From: Aeromonas bestiarum
GTDB lineage: Bacteria > Pseudomonadota > Gammaproteobacteria > Enterobacterales > Aeromonadaceae
Length of the DNA: 64,000 bases
Assembly (NCBI RefSeq): GCF_000819745.1
Contig: NZ_CDDA01000008.1
Coordinates: forward strand, 326,206-390,205
Reading direction: 5' to 3'
Shown: positions 1-11,298 of the stretch, piece after piece
Layout of the letters: every line of letters starts with the position of its first letter
Position numbering within the stretch: the first letter of the stretch is position 1
Position numbers and translations under genes: made by a program
Notes under the pieces: generated by a model
The model's database searches: none
Told to the model about the DNA's origin: nothing
The model's input: the letters and a program-made list of their open reading frames with translations, nothing else

Positions 1-3000
1 AGTTCTCGGCCGACATGACAGCCGTGGTGGGGCCCAATGGCTGCGGCAAGTCCAACGTCATCGACGCCGTGCGCTGGGTGCTGGGGGAGAGCTCGGCCCG
101 ACATCTGCGGGGCGAGAACATGACGGACGTCATCTTCAACGGCTCCATCAACCGCAGCCCCCACGGCCGCGCCTCGGTGGAGCTGGTGTTCGACAACCCC
201 CACAACCGGGTCCCCGGTGAATTTGGCCGCTTTACCGAAATTTCGGTGCGCCGCGAGGTGCTGCGCGACGGCTCCAACCATTACCAGATCAACGGCCAGA
301 AGTGCCGCCGCAAGGATGTCACCGACCTCTTCCTCGGCACAGGGCTGGGCCCGCGCAGCTACGCCATCATAGAGCAGGGCACCGTCAGCCGGCTGGTGGA
401 GTCACGCCCCGCTGATCTCAAGCTCTTTATGGAAGAGGCCGCCGGTGTCTCCCGCTACAAGGAGCGGCGCCGGGAAACCGAGCAGCGCATCCGCCATACC
501 CAGGAGAACCTGGAGCGGCTCGGCGACATTCGCGGCGAGCTGGGATCGCGCCTCGAGCATTTGAAAGCCCAGGCCGAAACCGCCGAGCGTTACAAGCAGC
601 TCAAGGGCCGCAGTCGCGCCGCCAAGGCCGAGCTGATTGGCTCCGAGCTGTGGGCGCTGGAGACCCGCCTCGGCGAGGCCAAGGCCGAGCTGGCCCAGGC
701 CGAGCAGGCATTGGCGGCGCTGGATGCCAAGCGCACCGCCGGCGAGGGGCGCCACGTCACCCTGTCGGTGGCCCGCCAGGAGGCCCAGGCCGAGCAGGCG
801 AGCCGTCAGCAGCAGATTTTTCTCGGTGGTCAGGCCATCGCCCGCCTCGAACAACAGCAGCTGCACCAGACCGAGCTTGGCCGCGACTGGCAGGCCCGGC
901 GTCAGGCGCTTGGCGAGCGTATCGAGGCGCTCAAGGCCCAGTTGGCCAGCCAGCAGGAGCAGCTGACCGACGGCACCCTCAGAGAGGAGGTTGAATCGGC
1001 GCTCCTCGAACAGTGTGAGCAGTTGCTCACCGACCAGCAGGGGGCGCGCCTGGCTGCCGGCGAGCAGCTGGAGCAGGCCCGCCAGCGGCAGCAGCAGTGG
1101 CAGCAGCAGCTCGGCCAGTTGCAGGGGCGGCTCAACCAGACCCGGGCACAGGTGAACGGTCTGCAGGAGCTGCAGGCCAAGACCCGGCTGGCCCGCCTCA
1201 AGCTGGAGGATGAACAGGCCGGCCCCCTCGGCGGGGAAGGGGAGAGCCTGCAACCCGGGCTCGATGCCCTGACGGCCGAGCTGGCGCTCTCCCGCGCCCG
1301 GCTCGCCGAGCTCGATGAACAGTGGCAGGCCAGCGTGGCTCGCCATGAAGAGTGCAAGTCAGAGCAGGGCCAGCAGAGTGGTCTGCTGCGGGAACTTGAG
1401 GCCCGCCTCACCACGCTTGACCAAATTCTTGGGGAGCAGATGGTGGGCGCCACCCTGGCGGATCGGCTGCAGGTGGCGCCCGAGTGGGCTCAGGCGCTGG
1501 ACAAGGTGCTGGGGCGCTGGCTCACCGCCCAGCCAGGGGACGAGTGCAACCTTGAGCAGAGCGGACTCTGGATTGGCCCGGCCCTGCCCGCAGTTGCCGG
1601 TACCCTGGCGGCCCGGCTCGAGGGCGATCACATCCCCGCCTTTCTCAACGCCATCTGGCTGGCGGAGAGCCGGGAGGCGGCATTGGCCCGCCAGCCGAGC
1701 CTTGCAGCCGGTGAGTCGGTACTGACCCCGGCGGGAGACTGGTTTGGTCCCAACTGGGCCGACCTCGGTCAGGGTGGGGCGCTCGGCACCCTGGCGCTGC
1801 TCGGTGAACGTGAGCGGTTACACACAGAGCTGACGGCAGGCCGGCAGGCGCTTGGCCGGTTGGATGAGCAACTGGGTGCGGCCGATGCCGAGCGCGCCCG
1901 GCTGCACAGTGCCCATGAGCTTGCCCAGCGCACCCTGCGCGATCAGGAGCAAAAATGGCAACAACTGCGCGAAGCCTGGAGCCTGCAACAGGGCCAGCGC
2001 CAGGAGCGACTACAGCGGCTCGGCCAGCTCGGCGAAGAGCTGATCAGGCTCGACCAGGAGCAGGCCGAGGAGGCGCAGCGACTGGCCGCCGCCCTGCAGC
2101 AGCTCGAGCTCGATGAAGCGCGGCTCGGCGAACTGCAGGAGCAGGGCGAGCCGCTGGCTCAGGCGCTGCAACTTGCCCAGGAGCGAGTCACCAGTGCCGA
2201 ACGGGTGGTGGAAGAGGCTCGCCTGCGCCGGGAGCAGCAGCAGGCCGGCTGCCAGCGTTTGCAGCTGGAGCTGCAGAATCAGCGCCAGCTCATCACGCTG
2301 CGTGAGCAGGAGCTGGCCAGGCTCGGACTGGAATTGGCCGAACTCAAGGCGCCGGGAGCTGTGCCGGGTCAGGATCTGTCGCCCCTGCTGGCCGAACAGC
2401 GCAACCTTGAGGCGCTGCAACTTGCCTGCCATCAACGGCTGGCAGAGTTGGAGCGCCAGCTGACCGAGCTGGAGCAGGCCCGCAGCGCCGATCACAAGCA
2501 GCTGGTGACCCTGCAGGAGAAGCTGGCCCAGCTCAGATTGGAGCGCGAGCGCAACCTGACCCGGCGGCAAGGGCTGCACGAGCAGTTCGAAGAGCTGGGT
2601 GTGCGGCTGGTGGATCTCGATCAGGCGGTGCTGATCGCCGCCGATCGTGGCAAATTGCGCCAGGAGATCCAGACGCTGGAGGCTCAGGTGGAGGCGCTTG
2701 GTGCCATCAACCTGGCGGCGCTGGAGGAGTATGAAGAGGCGAAAACCCGTTCAAGCTACCTGGAAAACCAGTGCCAGGATCTGGAACAGGCGCTGGAAAC
2801 CTTGAGCCAAGCCATTAAAAGAATTGATAAAGAAACACAAATACGCTTCCGAGACACTTTCGATAAGGTCAACGAAGATTTAAAATCCCTCTTTCCAAAA
2901 GTGTTTGGGGGCGGCAGTGCCTGGCTTGAGCTGACCTCGGATGATCTTTTGGAGGCCGGAGTGAGCATCATGGCAAGACCTCCGGGTAAGAAGAATGCTA

Positions 3001-3314
3001 CCATTGCCCTGCTTTCCGGGGGGGAGAAGGCGTTAACCGCACTTGCGCTGGTTTTTGCCATCTTCAGACTCAACCCAGCACCATTTTGTCTGCTGGATGA
3101 GGTGGATGCACCGCTCGATGAAGTGAACGTCGGTCGCTTCTGTTCTCTTGTCAAAGAGATGTCGAGCACAGTACAGTTCGTTTACATCAGTCATAATAAG
3201 GTCTCCATGGAGATGGCTGAGCAGCTGGTTGGCGTCACGATGCAAGAGCCCGGGGTTTCTCGCATTGTGTCGGTCGATATCGGTGAAGCCGTCGCTTTGG
3301 CTGAGCAAAACTAG
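1..3314 (+). CDS. smc: Chromosome segregation ATPase SMC (5' end outside the window)
   Basis: Structural maintenance of chromosomes protein, a cytoplasmic DNA-compacting ATPase that works as a coiled-coil dimer with ScpA/ScpB. The reading frame is already open at base 3 (F-S-A-D before the internal ATG at 15), so roughly 25-30 N-terminal residues lie outside the window. The Walker A loop GPNGCGKSN follows at once. Two long Gln/Glu/Leu/Arg-rich coiled coils flank a globular hinge at about residues 480-620 of the visible part. The C-terminal head carries the ABC signature LLSGGEKA and Walker B CLLDEVDAPLD. Visible length is about 1100 aa, normal for the family. The stop at 3312 is followed 15 bases later by zipA. 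Identification is secure. Confidence 0.96.
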   Translation, partial: FSADMTAVVGPNGCGKSNVIDAVRWVLGESSARHLRGENMTDVIFNGSINRSPHGRASVELVFDNPHNRVPGEFGRFTEISVRREVLRDGSNHYQINGQKCRRKDVTDLFLGTGLGPRSYAIIEQGTVSRLVESRPADLKLFMEEAAGVSRYKERRRETEQRIRHTQENLERLGDIRGELGSRLEHLKAQAETAERYKQLKGRSRAAKAELIGSELWALETRLGEAKAELAQAEQALAALDAKRTAGEGRHVTLSVARQEAQAEQASRQQQIFLGGQAIARLEQQQLHQTELGRDWQARRQALGERIEALKAQLASQQEQLTDGTLREEVESALLEQCEQLLTDQQGARLAAGEQLEQARQRQQQWQQQLGQLQGRLNQTRAQVNGLQELQAKTRLARLKLEDEQAGPLGGEGESLQPGLDALTAELALSRARLAELDEQWQASVARHEECKSEQGQQSGLLRELEARLTTLDQILGEQMVGATLADRLQVAPEWAQALDKVLGRWLTAQPGDECNLEQSGLWIGPALPAVAGTLAARLEGDHIPAFLNAIWLAESREAALARQPSLAAGESVLTPAGDWFGPNWADLGQGGALGTLALLGERERLHTELTAGRQALGRLDEQLGAADAERARLHSAHELAQRTLRDQEQKWQQLREAWSLQQGQRQERLQRLGQLGEELIRLDQEQAEEAQRLAAALQQLELDEARLGELQEQGEPLAQALQLAQERVTSAERVVEEARLRREQQQAGCQRLQLELQNQRQLITLREQELARLGLELAELKAPGAVPGQDLSPLLAEQRNLEALQLACHQRLAELERQLTELEQARSADHKQLVTLQEKLAQLRLERERNLTRRQGLHEQFEELGVRLVDLDQAVLIAADRGKLRQEIQTLEAQVEALGAINLAALEEYEEAKTRSSYLENQCQDLEQALETLSQAIKRIDKETQIRFRDTFDKVNEDLKSLFPKVFGGGSAWLELTSDDLLEAGVSIMARPPGKKNATIALLSGGEKALTALALVFAIFRLNPAPFCLLDEVDAPLDEVNVGRFCSLVKEMSSTVQFVYISHNKVSMEMAEQLVGVTMQEPGVSRIVSVDIGEAVALAEQN

Positions 3315-3329
3315 AAAGAGAAGCAGCTA

Positions 3330-4454
3330 ATGCAGGAATTGCGTTACATCTTGGTTGCCCTGGGCGGTATTGCTATTGCGGCATTGCTCATTCACGGGTT
3401 GTGGAGCAACAGAAAGAATCGTCAGGCACCGATCAAAGAGAAACCTCTGGGCCGGATGGAATCCAAATCACGGACTCGTGACAATGACGCCTTCGACAGC
3501 GACGGCATAGGTCAGGTGCGTGTGGTCAGCGGCAGCCGTCGTGCCGAGCCCAAGCTCCACAGCGACGAGGCTCGCCAGCCGGATGTCAGCCGTCGTGCGC
3601 CTGTCCCCGCCTTCGATGATGAGGATGATGACGCCGAGCTGCCACCGCCCGTGGTGCGCAAGCCTGCCGCTCGTCCGGTTGCCCCGCCCCCCGTCTATGA
3701 AGAGGACGAGGAGGAGTTCGAGGAGCCCCTGGCCGAGACAGCAGAGGAAGCGCCTGCCGCGCCGGTGCGCAAACCTGCCCAGGTGATCCGTCGTACCCCG
3801 GTACACCGTTCCCGTCCCCAGCGCGAGCCGCTGCTGCAACCGCTGGATGATGAACCCCTGGTCGAACCGGCTTATGCAACAGCCCCGACGTTTGGTGTGC
3901 GCGAACCGGTTCAGGCGCCGGCACCCGAATACAAGCAGGCCCGTTATGCAGTCCCCGAGCCTGCCTACGAGGAGCCCGTGTATGAAGAGCCCGTCCGCGA
4001 GCCGCTGCTCGATACCCCGCCGGTCGAGAAGATCTGGCAGGATGTCTATGTCATCAACCTGATGGCGCGCCCCGGTCACGATCTGCAAGGGGCCACCCTG
4101 CTGGCCTCCCTGATGGCGTTGGGCTTCAAGTTTGGCGAGATGGACATCTTCCATCGCCACGAGGATCTCAACGGCAAGGGTGAAGTGCTCTTCTCCATGA
4201 TCAACATGGTCAAGCCGGGCACCTTCAATCCCTACCGGATGGAACAGTTCGACACCCCGGGTGTCTCCCTGTTCATGCAGTTGCCGCTGCGCAGCAATGC
4301 CGCCTTTGCCTTCGAGCACATGTTGCAGGCTGCCGACCAGCTGGCCAGCGATCTGGATGCCATGCTGACTGACATGGATCGCAGCCCGCTGAGCGACGAG
4401 ACCATAGCCCGTTACCGGCACGAACTGGCTGCCTACGAGGCCAGTCGCGACTAA
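3330..4454 (+). CDS. zipA: Cell division protein ZipA
   Basis: Bitopic inner-membrane protein that tethers FtsZ protofilaments to the membrane at the septum. One N-terminal transmembrane helix (about residues 5-25) is followed by a basic stretch, then a long Pro/Glu/Arg-rich flexible linker (about 45-235) with short repeated acidic units such as YEEPVYEEP. The C-terminal FtsZ-binding ZipA domain spans about 238-372 (VINLMARPG, FHRHEDLNGKGEVLFSMINMVKPG). At 374 aa it is longer than the E. coli protein of about 328 aa because of the linker. It starts 15 bases after the smc stop, so the two are probably co-transcribed, with ligA next, the order common in gammaproteobacteria. Confidence 0.95.
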   Translation: MQELRYILVALGGIAIAALLIHGLWSNRKNRQAPIKEKPLGRMESKSRTRDNDAFDSDGIGQVRVVSGSRRAEPKLHSDEARQPDVSRRAPVPAFDDEDDDAELPPPVVRKPAARPVAPPPVYEEDEEEFEEPLAETAEEAPAAPVRKPAQVIRRTPVHRSRPQREPLLQPLDDEPLVEPAYATAPTFGVREPVQAPAPEYKQARYAVPEPAYEEPVYEEPVREPLLDTPPVEKIWQDVYVINLMARPGHDLQGATLLASLMALGFKFGEMDIFHRHEDLNGKGEVLFSMINMVKPGTFNPYRMEQFDTPGVSLFMQLPLRSNAAFAFEHMLQAADQLASDLDAMLTDMDRSPLSDETIARYRHELAAYEASRD

Positions 4455-4483
4455 GACTCCACGCGGGTCGAGTACATCAAGAG

Positions 4484-4508
4484 TGCGGTACCCAGGTGCC
4501 GCATTTTT
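4484..4508 (+). terminator. Probable terminator after zipA
   Basis: An inverted repeat (TGCGGTACC and GGTGCCGCA, one G-T pair) followed by ATTTTTGTTTG lies between zipA and ligA. The tight loop makes the exact fold uncertain. Confidence 0.55.
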
Positions 4509-4522
4509 GTTTGTGCGGTTAA

Positions 4523-6562
<2,040 letters not shown>

Positions 6563-6600
6563 GTCGCCCACGCCCAGCTTGCTCGCAGCGCAACCCGATA

Positions 6601-6640
6601 AGAGAGAACCCGGCCTGGCCGGGTTCTCTCTTTGTTTTTG
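6601..6640 (+). terminator. Intrinsic terminator of ligA
   Basis: A perfect 13-bp stem (AGAGAACCCGGCC with its complement) is followed by CTTTGTTTTT, 40 bases after the ligA stop. Confidence 0.88.
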
Positions 6641-6649
6641 GGCGGTGAA

Positions 6650-7621
6650 TCACTCACGCCAGAGGATCTTGTAGCGCCACTTGTCTGGCAGGGTGAGCTG
6701 CCAGCGGGCCAGCTCCTGCTTGCTGAACACATATTCGCCGCGCAGGGCGGCGCGCGGTGCCAGGGTTTTGGGCTGGGCCCCCGCCAGTATGGCGTTGACC
6801 AGCTCGGCCGCTTTCGCCCCCTGATCGCGCCCATCCAGCACCAGGCCGCCGATGGCCTTGCCCGGGCCCACGGTGAACTCCCAGAAGCAGAACAGGGGCA
6901 CAGGGCTGTGGGCGCTGGTCCACTCCAGCACAGTCTGTTCGCTCACGTGCTTGCCATCATCGTCCACCAGCGTGTGGTAGAGGCCGATAAAGATGGCTTC
7001 GTAGCCATTTTTTTTGGCGTTGAGCACCGCCTCCTGCCACAGGCTGTAGTCACCTATGAGCTGACTGTTGACCCGGGTCTGGCCGACCCGCAGATCGGTC
7101 TGGGTCTTGAACTCATCCTCGATGGCGGTAAGCGCCACGTTGCTTGAATCAAACAGCACCAGTGCCTTCTCGATACCCCCCATCAGCTGGCTCATCTCGC
7201 TGATGTTGCGTTTGAGCAGGGGGCGCTCAAGCACGCCCGTGATCTTGGGGTGACCGACCAGCCCCTTGTGGCGCGGGTTCTCGTTCATGCCGAGAAACAC
7301 CACGGGAGTGCCGAGGGAGGCAATCTCGTTGGCCAGATAGTTGATGGCGTTGTCATCGCCGAGCACCACCAGATCCGGCTTGACCTGCTGGTAGAAGGCC
7401 AGCGCCTGTTCGGCAATCTTGTCGAAATCGCCATTGGGGTGGCGCTTGGTGTCCATGTAGAAGTGGCTGATGTGATTCTTGCCGCTCAGATGGGCTTGCA
7501 GGCTGGCGTTGTAGCTCTGATCCCACAGGTATTCGGGGTGATAGCTGCTGATCACCAGGATCTCGGCCGCCCACAACCGGCAGGGCAGGAGGCACAGCAG
7601 CAGTAGCAGGGTCTTGGCCAT
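6650..7621 (-). CDS. Periplasmic ABC-type substrate-binding protein, lone
   Basis: A 323-aa secreted binding protein resembling the ABC-transporter substrate-binding family PF04392 (TrpX-like and sensor-associated periplasmic domains). The start at 7621 is preferred over one 12 codons upstream because MAKTLLLLLCLLPCRLWA then forms a clean signal peptide with cleavage near A-E. The mature part shows the two-lobe alternation expected of the fold: ILVISSYHPEYLWDQ, PDLVVLGDDNA, TPVVFLGMN, YEAIFIGLYHTL. No permease or ATPase gene adjoins it, and its ligand cannot be read from sequence. It may feed a transporter or sensor encoded elsewhere. It is transcribed away from nrdD, sharing the intergenic region. 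Confidence 0.72.
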   Translation of the reverse strand: MAKTLLLLLCLLPCRLWAAEILVISSYHPEYLWDQSYNASLQAHLSGKNHISHFYMDTKRHPNGDFDKIAEQALAFYQQVKPDLVVLGDDNAINYLANEIASLGTPVVFLGMNENPRHKGLVGHPKITGVLERPLLKRNISEMSQLMGGIEKALVLFDSSNVALTAIEDEFKTQTDLRVGQTRVNSQLIGDYSLWQEAVLNAKKNGYEAIFIGLYHTLVDDDGKHVSEQTVLEWTSAHSPVPLFCFWEFTVGPGKAIGGLVLDGRDQGAKAAELVNAILAGAQPKTLAPRAALRGEYVFSKQELARWQLTLPDKWRYKILWRE

Positions 7622-7818
7622 GTGGGGTCCCGTCGATAGCAATGATATTCCACTCATTATGCCTGTTTTGCGCCAGACGTGCCCTCGTCAGCCACTGTCG
7701 CAGGAGGGGATTTTTTTCTGTCACGGCCCCGTCGAACGCCAGCCCGCACCAGGCTTGGAAATAGCCTTGTATGGAGCTGTTTTTCACTGGTCGGGAACTG
7801 CGCCACTCGCCTCAAAAC

Positions 7819-7832
7819 CTGTTCTGGATCAA
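7819..7832 (+). promoter_or_regulatory. Possible FNR site upstream of nrdD
   Basis: CTGTT-N4-ATCAA matches the FNR consensus TTGAT-N4-ATCAA perfectly in the right half-site but only 3 of 5 in the left. An FNR-type site would fit an oxygen-sensitive reductase, but the match alone is weak. Confidence 0.3.
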
Positions 7833-7862
7833 GAAATGAGGCCGCGCTTTGGTGCCTAATAG

Positions 7863-7909
7863 ACACCACATATAGGGACGCATTCATATAAAACACCTAT
7901 ATGTTGTGT
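7863..7909 (+). promoter_or_regulatory. Tandem NrdR boxes upstream of nrdD
   Basis: Two NrdR-box-like palindromes: ACACCACATATAGGGA (7863-7878) and CACCTATATGTTGTGT (7894-7909). The first matches nearly every position of the consensus acaCwAtATaTwGtgt that I recall, the second about 12 of 16. They start 31 bp apart, the spacing known for paired NrdR boxes, which puts them on one face of the helix. NrdR represses ribonucleotide reductase operons when (d)ATP is high, so this is the expected control point for nrdD. The rest of 7622-8064 shows no gene. Confidence 0.8.
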
Positions 7910-8064
7910 TATTAAGCTGTGTACAAGCTGTTCTCTTCTCATCGTCAGCCCTGGCTTGTCAAGCCTCGGCTGAATTTATTTGCGCCCAGGACGAGGCGTG
8001 GAGAAGGGCACCAAACAAGGGTAAGCCGAAGGCGATAGCCTGGCCTTTTAAACGGGGAAAACGC

Positions 8065-10182
8065 ATGAAACCGGTTGTGATCAAACGTGATGGATGTCGC
8101 GCACCATTCAATGCCCAGCTGATTGCCGAGGCAGTGGGCCGAGCGGCAGAGGCGGTCAGTCAGGCCAATCCGACCCTGGGTGAGCGCGTTGCCGCCGCCG
8201 TCAGTCAGGAGCTGGAAGGGCGTGGCGAGGTGGATATCCATGAGATCCAGAACCGGGTCGAGAACCACCTGATGGCTTCCGACGACAAGGCCATCGCCCG
8301 TGCCTATATCGAATATCGTCACGACCGGGATCAGGCTCGCGAGGCCCGCGGCCGGTTGGCTCAGGAGATCCGTGGCCTGGTGGAGCAGACCAACGCGGCC
8401 CTGCTCAACGAGAACGCCAACAAGGATTCCAAGGTGATCCCGACCCAGCGCGATCTGCTGGCCGGCATCGTCGCCAAGCACTACGCCACCAGCCACATGC
8501 TGCCTCGCGACGTGGTGCAGGCGCACGAGAGCGGTGATCTGCACTTCCACGATCTCGACTACTCTCCCTTCTTCCCCATGTTCAACTGCATGCTGATCGA
8601 CCTGAAGGGGATGCTGACCCACGGCTTCAAGATGGGCAATGCGGAGATAGACACCCCCAAATCCATCAGCACTGCGACTGCAGTGACCGCCCAGATCATC
8701 GCCCAGGTGGCGAGCCACATCTATGGCGGCACCACCATCAACCGCATCGACGAGGTGCTGGCCCCCTATGTGACCATCAGCTGGCAGAAACACAGGGAAG
8801 TGGCCGAGGAGTGGGGCATCAGCGATGTAGACGCCTACGCCATGGCCCGTACCGAGAAGGAGTGTTACGACGCCTTCCAGTCGCTGGAGTACGAGGTCAA
8901 TACCCTGCACACCGCCAACGGCCAGACCCCCTTCGTCACCTTCGGCTTCGGCCTTGGCGACAGCTGGGAGTCCCGCATGATCCAGGGGGCCATCCTCAGC
9001 AACCGCATCGCCGGCCTCGGCAAGAACAGGAAGACGGCCGTGTTCCCGAAACTGGTGTTCGCCATCAAGGATGGCCTCAACCACAAGCAGGGCGATCCCA
9101 ACTACGACATCAAGCAGCTGGCGCTGGAGTGTGCTTCCAAGCGCATGTATCCGGACATCCTCAACTACGACCAGGTGGTCAAGGTGACCGGTTCCTTCAA
9201 GACCCCCATGGGCTGCCGCTCCTTCCTCGGCGCTTACGAGGAAAATGGCGAGCTGATCCATGAAGGGCGCAACAATATCGGGGTGGTGAGCCTCAACCTG
9301 CCGCGCATCGCCCTCAAGTCTCGCGACGAGGCGGATTTCTGGGACAAGCTGGATGCCGCCCTGCGAGTGGCCAAGACGGCGCTCATGTATCGCATCGAGC
9401 GACTCGACGGTGTCAAGGCGCGGGTCGCCCCCATCCTCTACATGGAAGGGGCCTGCGGGGTGCGGCTCAAGGCCGACGACAACGTCAGCGAAATCTTCAA
9501 GCACGGCCGCGCCTCCATTTCGCTCGGCTACATAGGGGTGCACGAGACCATCAACGCCCTGTTTGGCACCGATGTCCATCTGTTCGACAGCGACACCCTG
9601 CGCCAGAAGGCCATCGATATCATCGCCCGCCTCAAGGCGGCGACCGACGAGTGGAAAGAGGAAACCGGCTACGGCTTCAGCCTCTACTCCACCCCGAGCG
9701 AGAATCTCTGCACCCGTTTCTGTCGCATCGACGCCAAGGAGTTTGGCGTGGTGGCCGGGGTGACCGACAAGGGTTACTACACCAACAGCTTCCACCTCGA
9801 CGTGGAGAAGCAGGTGAACCCGTACGACAAGCTGGATTTCGAGGCGCCCTATCCGCCCATCGCCAGCGGCGGTTTCATCTGCTACGGCGAGTACCCCAAT
9901 ATCCAGCACAACCTGGAAGCGCTCGAGAACGTCTGGGACTACAGCTATGACAAGGTGCCCTACTACGGCACCAACACCCCCATCGACGAGTGCTACGACT
10001 GCGGTTTCACCGGCGAGTTCGAGTGTACCTCCAAGGGCTTCACCTGCCCGCGCTGCGGCAACCATGATCCGGCCAAGGTATCGGTGACCCGCCGGGTCTG
10101 CGGTTATCTCGGCAGCCCGGATGCGCGCCCCTTCAACGCGGGCAAGCAGGAAGAGGTCAAACGCCGCGTCAAGCATATGTAA
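8065..10182 (+). CDS. nrdD: Anaerobic ribonucleoside-triphosphate reductase NrdD
   Basis: Reduces ribonucleoside triphosphates to dNTPs without oxygen, using a glycyl radical and formate. The ATP-cone domain fills about residues 1-95 (VIKRDGCRAPFN). The barrel follows with LHFHDLDYSPFFPMFNC. A C-terminal four-cysteine zinc site (CYDCG then CPRCG) precedes the glycyl-radical loop RVCGYLGSPDARPFN. Length is 705 aa against about 712 in E. coli. The start at 8065 is chosen for GGGGAAA just upstream and for agreement with the family N-terminus; the open frame extends 53 codons further up without homology. The activase nrdG follows. Confidence 0.97.
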   Translation: MKPVVIKRDGCRAPFNAQLIAEAVGRAAEAVSQANPTLGERVAAAVSQELEGRGEVDIHEIQNRVENHLMASDDKAIARAYIEYRHDRDQAREARGRLAQEIRGLVEQTNAALLNENANKDSKVIPTQRDLLAGIVAKHYATSHMLPRDVVQAHESGDLHFHDLDYSPFFPMFNCMLIDLKGMLTHGFKMGNAEIDTPKSISTATAVTAQIIAQVASHIYGGTTINRIDEVLAPYVTISWQKHREVAEEWGISDVDAYAMARTEKECYDAFQSLEYEVNTLHTANGQTPFVTFGFGLGDSWESRMIQGAILSNRIAGLGKNRKTAVFPKLVFAIKDGLNHKQGDPNYDIKQLALECASKRMYPDILNYDQVVKVTGSFKTPMGCRSFLGAYEENGELIHEGRNNIGVVSLNLPRIALKSRDEADFWDKLDAALRVAKTALMYRIERLDGVKARVAPILYMEGACGVRLKADDNVSEIFKHGRASISLGYIGVHETINALFGTDVHLFDSDTLRQKAIDIIARLKAATDEWKEETGYGFSLYSTPSENLCTRFCRIDAKEFGVVAGVTDKGYYTNSFHLDVEKQVNPYDKLDFEAPYPPIASGGFICYGEYPNIQHNLEALENVWDYSYDKVPYYGTNTPIDECYDCGFTGEFECTSKGFTCPRCGNHDPAKVSVTRRVCGYLGSPDARPFNAGKQEEVKRRVKHM

Positions 10183-10203
10183 GCCGGGCGGCTGAGCGGC
10201 GAG

Positions 10204-10235
10204 ATGGCTCCCGATGATGAGGGAGCCATTTTTAT
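10204..10235 (+). terminator. Intrinsic terminator between nrdD and nrdG
   Basis: Stem ATGGCTCCC / GGGAGCCAT with an 8-nt loop runs into TTTTTATT, inside the 91-base gap between the two genes. It would limit nrdG transcripts started at the nrdD promoter unless read-through or a separate nrdG promoter operates. Confidence 0.75.
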
Positions 10236-10273
10236 TGGCGAACCCGGCCCATGACGGGTTGAGGAGAGACGAG

Positions 10274-10786
10274 ATGCACTACCACCAGTACTACCCGGTC
10301 GATGTGATCAACGGCCCCGGCACCCGCGCCACCCTGTTTGTGTCGGGCTGCGAGCACCAGTGTCCGGGCTGCTACAACCAGAGCACCTGGCGGCTCGATG
10401 GCGGCAAGCCGTTTGATGAGGCGATGAGCGATCGCATCATCGGCGATCTCAACGACACGCGCATCAAGCGGCGAGGTCTGTCGCTCTCCGGCGGCGATCC
10501 ACTCCACCCGGCCAACGTGCCTCAGGTGCTGGCGCTGGTGAAACGGGTGCGGGCCGAGTGCCCCGGCAAGGACATCTGGTGCTGGACCGGTTATCTGCTT
10601 GGCGAGCTCTCGCCGGCCCAGTGCGAGCTGGTGGCCTTGCTGGATGTGCTGGTGGATGGCAAGTTCGAGAAGGGGCTGGCGGATCCCGGTCTGCTCTGGC
10701 GCGGCAGCAGCAATCAGGTGATTCATGACCTCAAGGCCTGGCGCGAGCAGCAGGAGACGCGGATCCCCTGTTTCACTCAGCCGTGA
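10274..10786 (+). CDS. nrdG: Anaerobic NrdD-activating enzyme NrdG (radical SAM)
   Basis: Radical-SAM activase that installs the glycyl radical on NrdD using S-adenosylmethionine, a [4Fe-4S] cluster and reduced flavodoxin. The cluster motif CX3CX2C is at Cys26, Cys30 and Cys33 (GCEHQCPGCYN), and the SAM-binding SLSGGDPL motif follows near residue 75. The chosen start has GAGGAGAG 5-12 bases upstream; an in-frame start 20 codons earlier falls in the terminator region and is rejected. At 170 aa it is slightly longer than E. coli NrdG (154 aa), with extra residues at the C-terminus. Confidence 0.95.
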   Translation: MHYHQYYPVDVINGPGTRATLFVSGCEHQCPGCYNQSTWRLDGGKPFDEAMSDRIIGDLNDTRIKRRGLSLSGGDPLHPANVPQVLALVKRVRAECPGKDIWCWTGYLLGELSPAQCELVALLDVLVDGKFEKGLADPGLLWRGSSNQVIHDLKAWREQQETRIPCFTQP

Positions 10787-10877
10787 GCGGCCCTTTGTTT
10801 CGTTTGCAGTTGAGGCCAAGGCTGTTTATGGTGAGCCCATCCCGAACCGTGAAACATCTTTGACGAGGAAGTGCGAG

Positions 10878-11048
10878 ATGAACAATCTGCTCAAGATCTT
10901 GCTGGCCATTTTTCTGCCCCCCGTGTGCGCCTTTATCCAGGTAGGCTTCAGCCTGCACTTTTTCATCAACATAGTGCTGACCCTGCTCGGCGGCCTGCCC
11001 GGCATGGTGCATGCGCTCTGGCTGGTGGTGAGCGACAAGCGTGGCTGA
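10878..11048 (+). CDS. Pmp3/YqaE-family small membrane protein
   Basis: A 56-residue hydrophobic peptide with two predicted transmembrane helices and the family core LLAIFLPPVCAF, then INIVLTLLGGLPGMVHALWLV. Pmp3-family proteolipids sit in the plasma membrane, and in yeast they affect membrane potential and salt tolerance; the bacterial role is unclear. The ATG at 10878 follows GAGGAAG and is where family similarity begins, so the longer open frame that overlaps nrdG is rejected. A strong terminator follows 17 bases after the stop. Confidence 0.9.
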   Translation: MNNLLKILLAIFLPPVCAFIQVGFSLHFFINIVLTLLGGLPGMVHALWLVVSDKRG

Positions 11049-11065
11049 CGTTGAGCCTCTTTGCT

Positions 11066-11096
11066 AAAAGCCAACCCGATGGGGTTGGCTTTTTTT
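11066..11096 (+). terminator. Intrinsic terminator after the Pmp3-family gene
   Basis: AAAGCCAACCC-GATG-GGGTTGGCTTT runs straight into a T tract. Confidence 0.92.
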
Positions 11097-11269
11097 ATGA
11101 TGCTCAAACGGTGTCGACTTGTGATGGCAGCAGGCCGGCAACCATGCCGGAGGATGGCGCAACGTCGTCCTGGACCGATTTCACCAAGACGCGCTATCGG
11201 GTGTATGAGCAGAAGCTCCACACCATACGGGGGCGTGCAGTGAGTCGCTTCGATGGCGGGGTAAAATAA

Positions 11270-11295
11270 CAAAATCCCGGCCAGGCCGGGATTTC
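11270..11295 (-). terminator. Terminator of the MliC-type lipoprotein gene
   Basis: AAATCCCGGCC-A-GGCCGGGATTT dyad just past the stop of the minus-strand gene; reading on the minus strand it ends in TTTTG. Confidence 0.85.
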
Positions 11296-11298
11296 TCA

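Noticed and set aside
402..1346. Antisense ORF within smc
   Set aside because: Composition mirrors the smc coiled coil; no start context or similarity.
7945..10176. 743-codon antisense ORF across nrdD
   Set aside because: Same GC-skew artefact; nrdD has full catalytic motifs.
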